Source: Streptomyces sp. RPT161 (GTDB taxonomy: Bacteria > Actinomycetota > Actinomycetes > Streptomycetales > Streptomycetaceae). Taken from it: 64,000 nucleotides of DNA. The position numbers and the translations under genes were made by a program. The DNA lies in assembly GCF_027533845.1 (NCBI RefSeq), contig NZ_JAPZVN010000001.1:124001-188000 (forward strand), given 5' to 3'. This document shows, one piece after another, positions 63,910-64,000 of this stretch (positions are counted from its first letter, which is position 1; each line of letters starts with the position of its first letter). The notes below the pieces were generated by a model that worked only from the letters and a program-made list of their open reading frames with translations, did no database searches and was not told where the DNA came from.

Positions 63910-64000
63910 CTACTTCTTGGCGGAACCGGCGTTCTTGCCGAAGCGGGCCTCGAAGCGGGCGACGCGACCGCCGGTGTCGAGGATCTTCTGCTTGCCGGTG
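63910..64000 (-). CDS. rpmE: 50S ribosomal protein L31, C-terminal part (gene runs off the window)
   Basis: The last 29 residues end in TGKQKILDTGGRVARFEAR, FGKNAGSAKK and a TAG stop at 63910. KxKxxxDxxGRVxxFxxRF is the L31 signature. The N-terminal part, including any zinc-binding Cys pair that would tell the two L31 types apart, is beyond position 64000. Ordering rpmE-prfA-prmC is standard in actinobacteria. Confidence 0.92.
   Translation of the reverse strand, partial: TGKQKILDTGGRVARFEARFGKNAGSAKK

Overview
The window is about 64 kb of very GC-rich actinobacterial chromosome with GTG/TTG starts, short operons and strong G/C codon bias. Gene content points to Streptomyces or a close relative: scy and filP side by side (polar-growth coiled-coil proteins), absC, nucS, an icmA-type mutase and an atpIBEFHAGDC operon. 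The order from pfkA to rpmE matches, as I remember it, the S. coelicolor interval SCO5426 to SCO5359. No search was run. No rRNA, tRNA, insertion sequence, phage or CRISPR array was seen.

Layout. 1-5.7 kb: central carbon metabolism (pfkA partial, pta-ackA, pyk). 5.9-17.7 kb: an envelope-glycan block on both strands. It has a GDP-mannose pyrophosphorylase-like enzyme, a polyprenyl-phosphate-mannose synthase, two multi-pass GT-C-like membrane proteins, a two-domain GT2/TagF-like polymerase, two related GT2 enzymes and a UDP-glucose 4-epimerase. This block appears to be extra relative to the S. coelicolor order. 17.8-20.3 kb: a three-gene cell-surface locus of unknown function (DUF6230, DUF6114 and a Ser/Pro-rich exported protein). 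20.9-27.9 kb: thioredoxin-TPR protein, TetR, isobutyryl-CoA mutase large subunit, small DUF3817 and MTH1187 genes, MarR, DUF2127 and absC. 28.0-30.8 kb: meaB, acetyl-CoA acetyltransferase and methylmalonyl-CoA epimerase.

30.9-35.8 kb: scy and filP. 36.0-41.5 kb: an ABC exporter, small conserved proteins, an LLM-class flavin oxidoreductase and nucS. 41.7-46.5 kb: a P-loop signalling protein with a membrane anchor, a STAS protein lacking the usual phosphoserine, 3-hydroxybutyryl-CoA dehydrogenase and TetR. 46.6-49.4 kb: a drug-type ABC exporter, cobalamin adenosyltransferase and DUF2550. 49.4-57.3 kb: the complete F1Fo ATP synthase operon on the minus strand. 57.5-64 kb: a WecA/TagO-like initiator, a divergent SHMT, low-molecular-weight phosphatase, Sua5, prmC, prfA and rpmE (partial).

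How the genes fit together. One theme is C4 and branched acyl-CoA metabolism using adenosylcobalamin: icmA, meaB, epimerase, adenosyltransferase, thiolase and 3-hydroxyacyl-CoA dehydrogenase lie scattered but close. A second is envelope polymer synthesis: wecA can start the lipid-linked polymers that the TagF-like and GT2 enzymes would extend. A third is energy and redox control: Rex-like palindromes lie upstream of the ATP synthase operon and of a small DUF3817 operon. The most interesting leads are these Rex-like sites, a 21-bp-period direct repeat upstream of atpI, a shared TTAACG-type palindrome before thiolase and 3-hydroxybutyryl-CoA dehydrogenase, the glycan block, and the uncharacterised three-gene surface locus.
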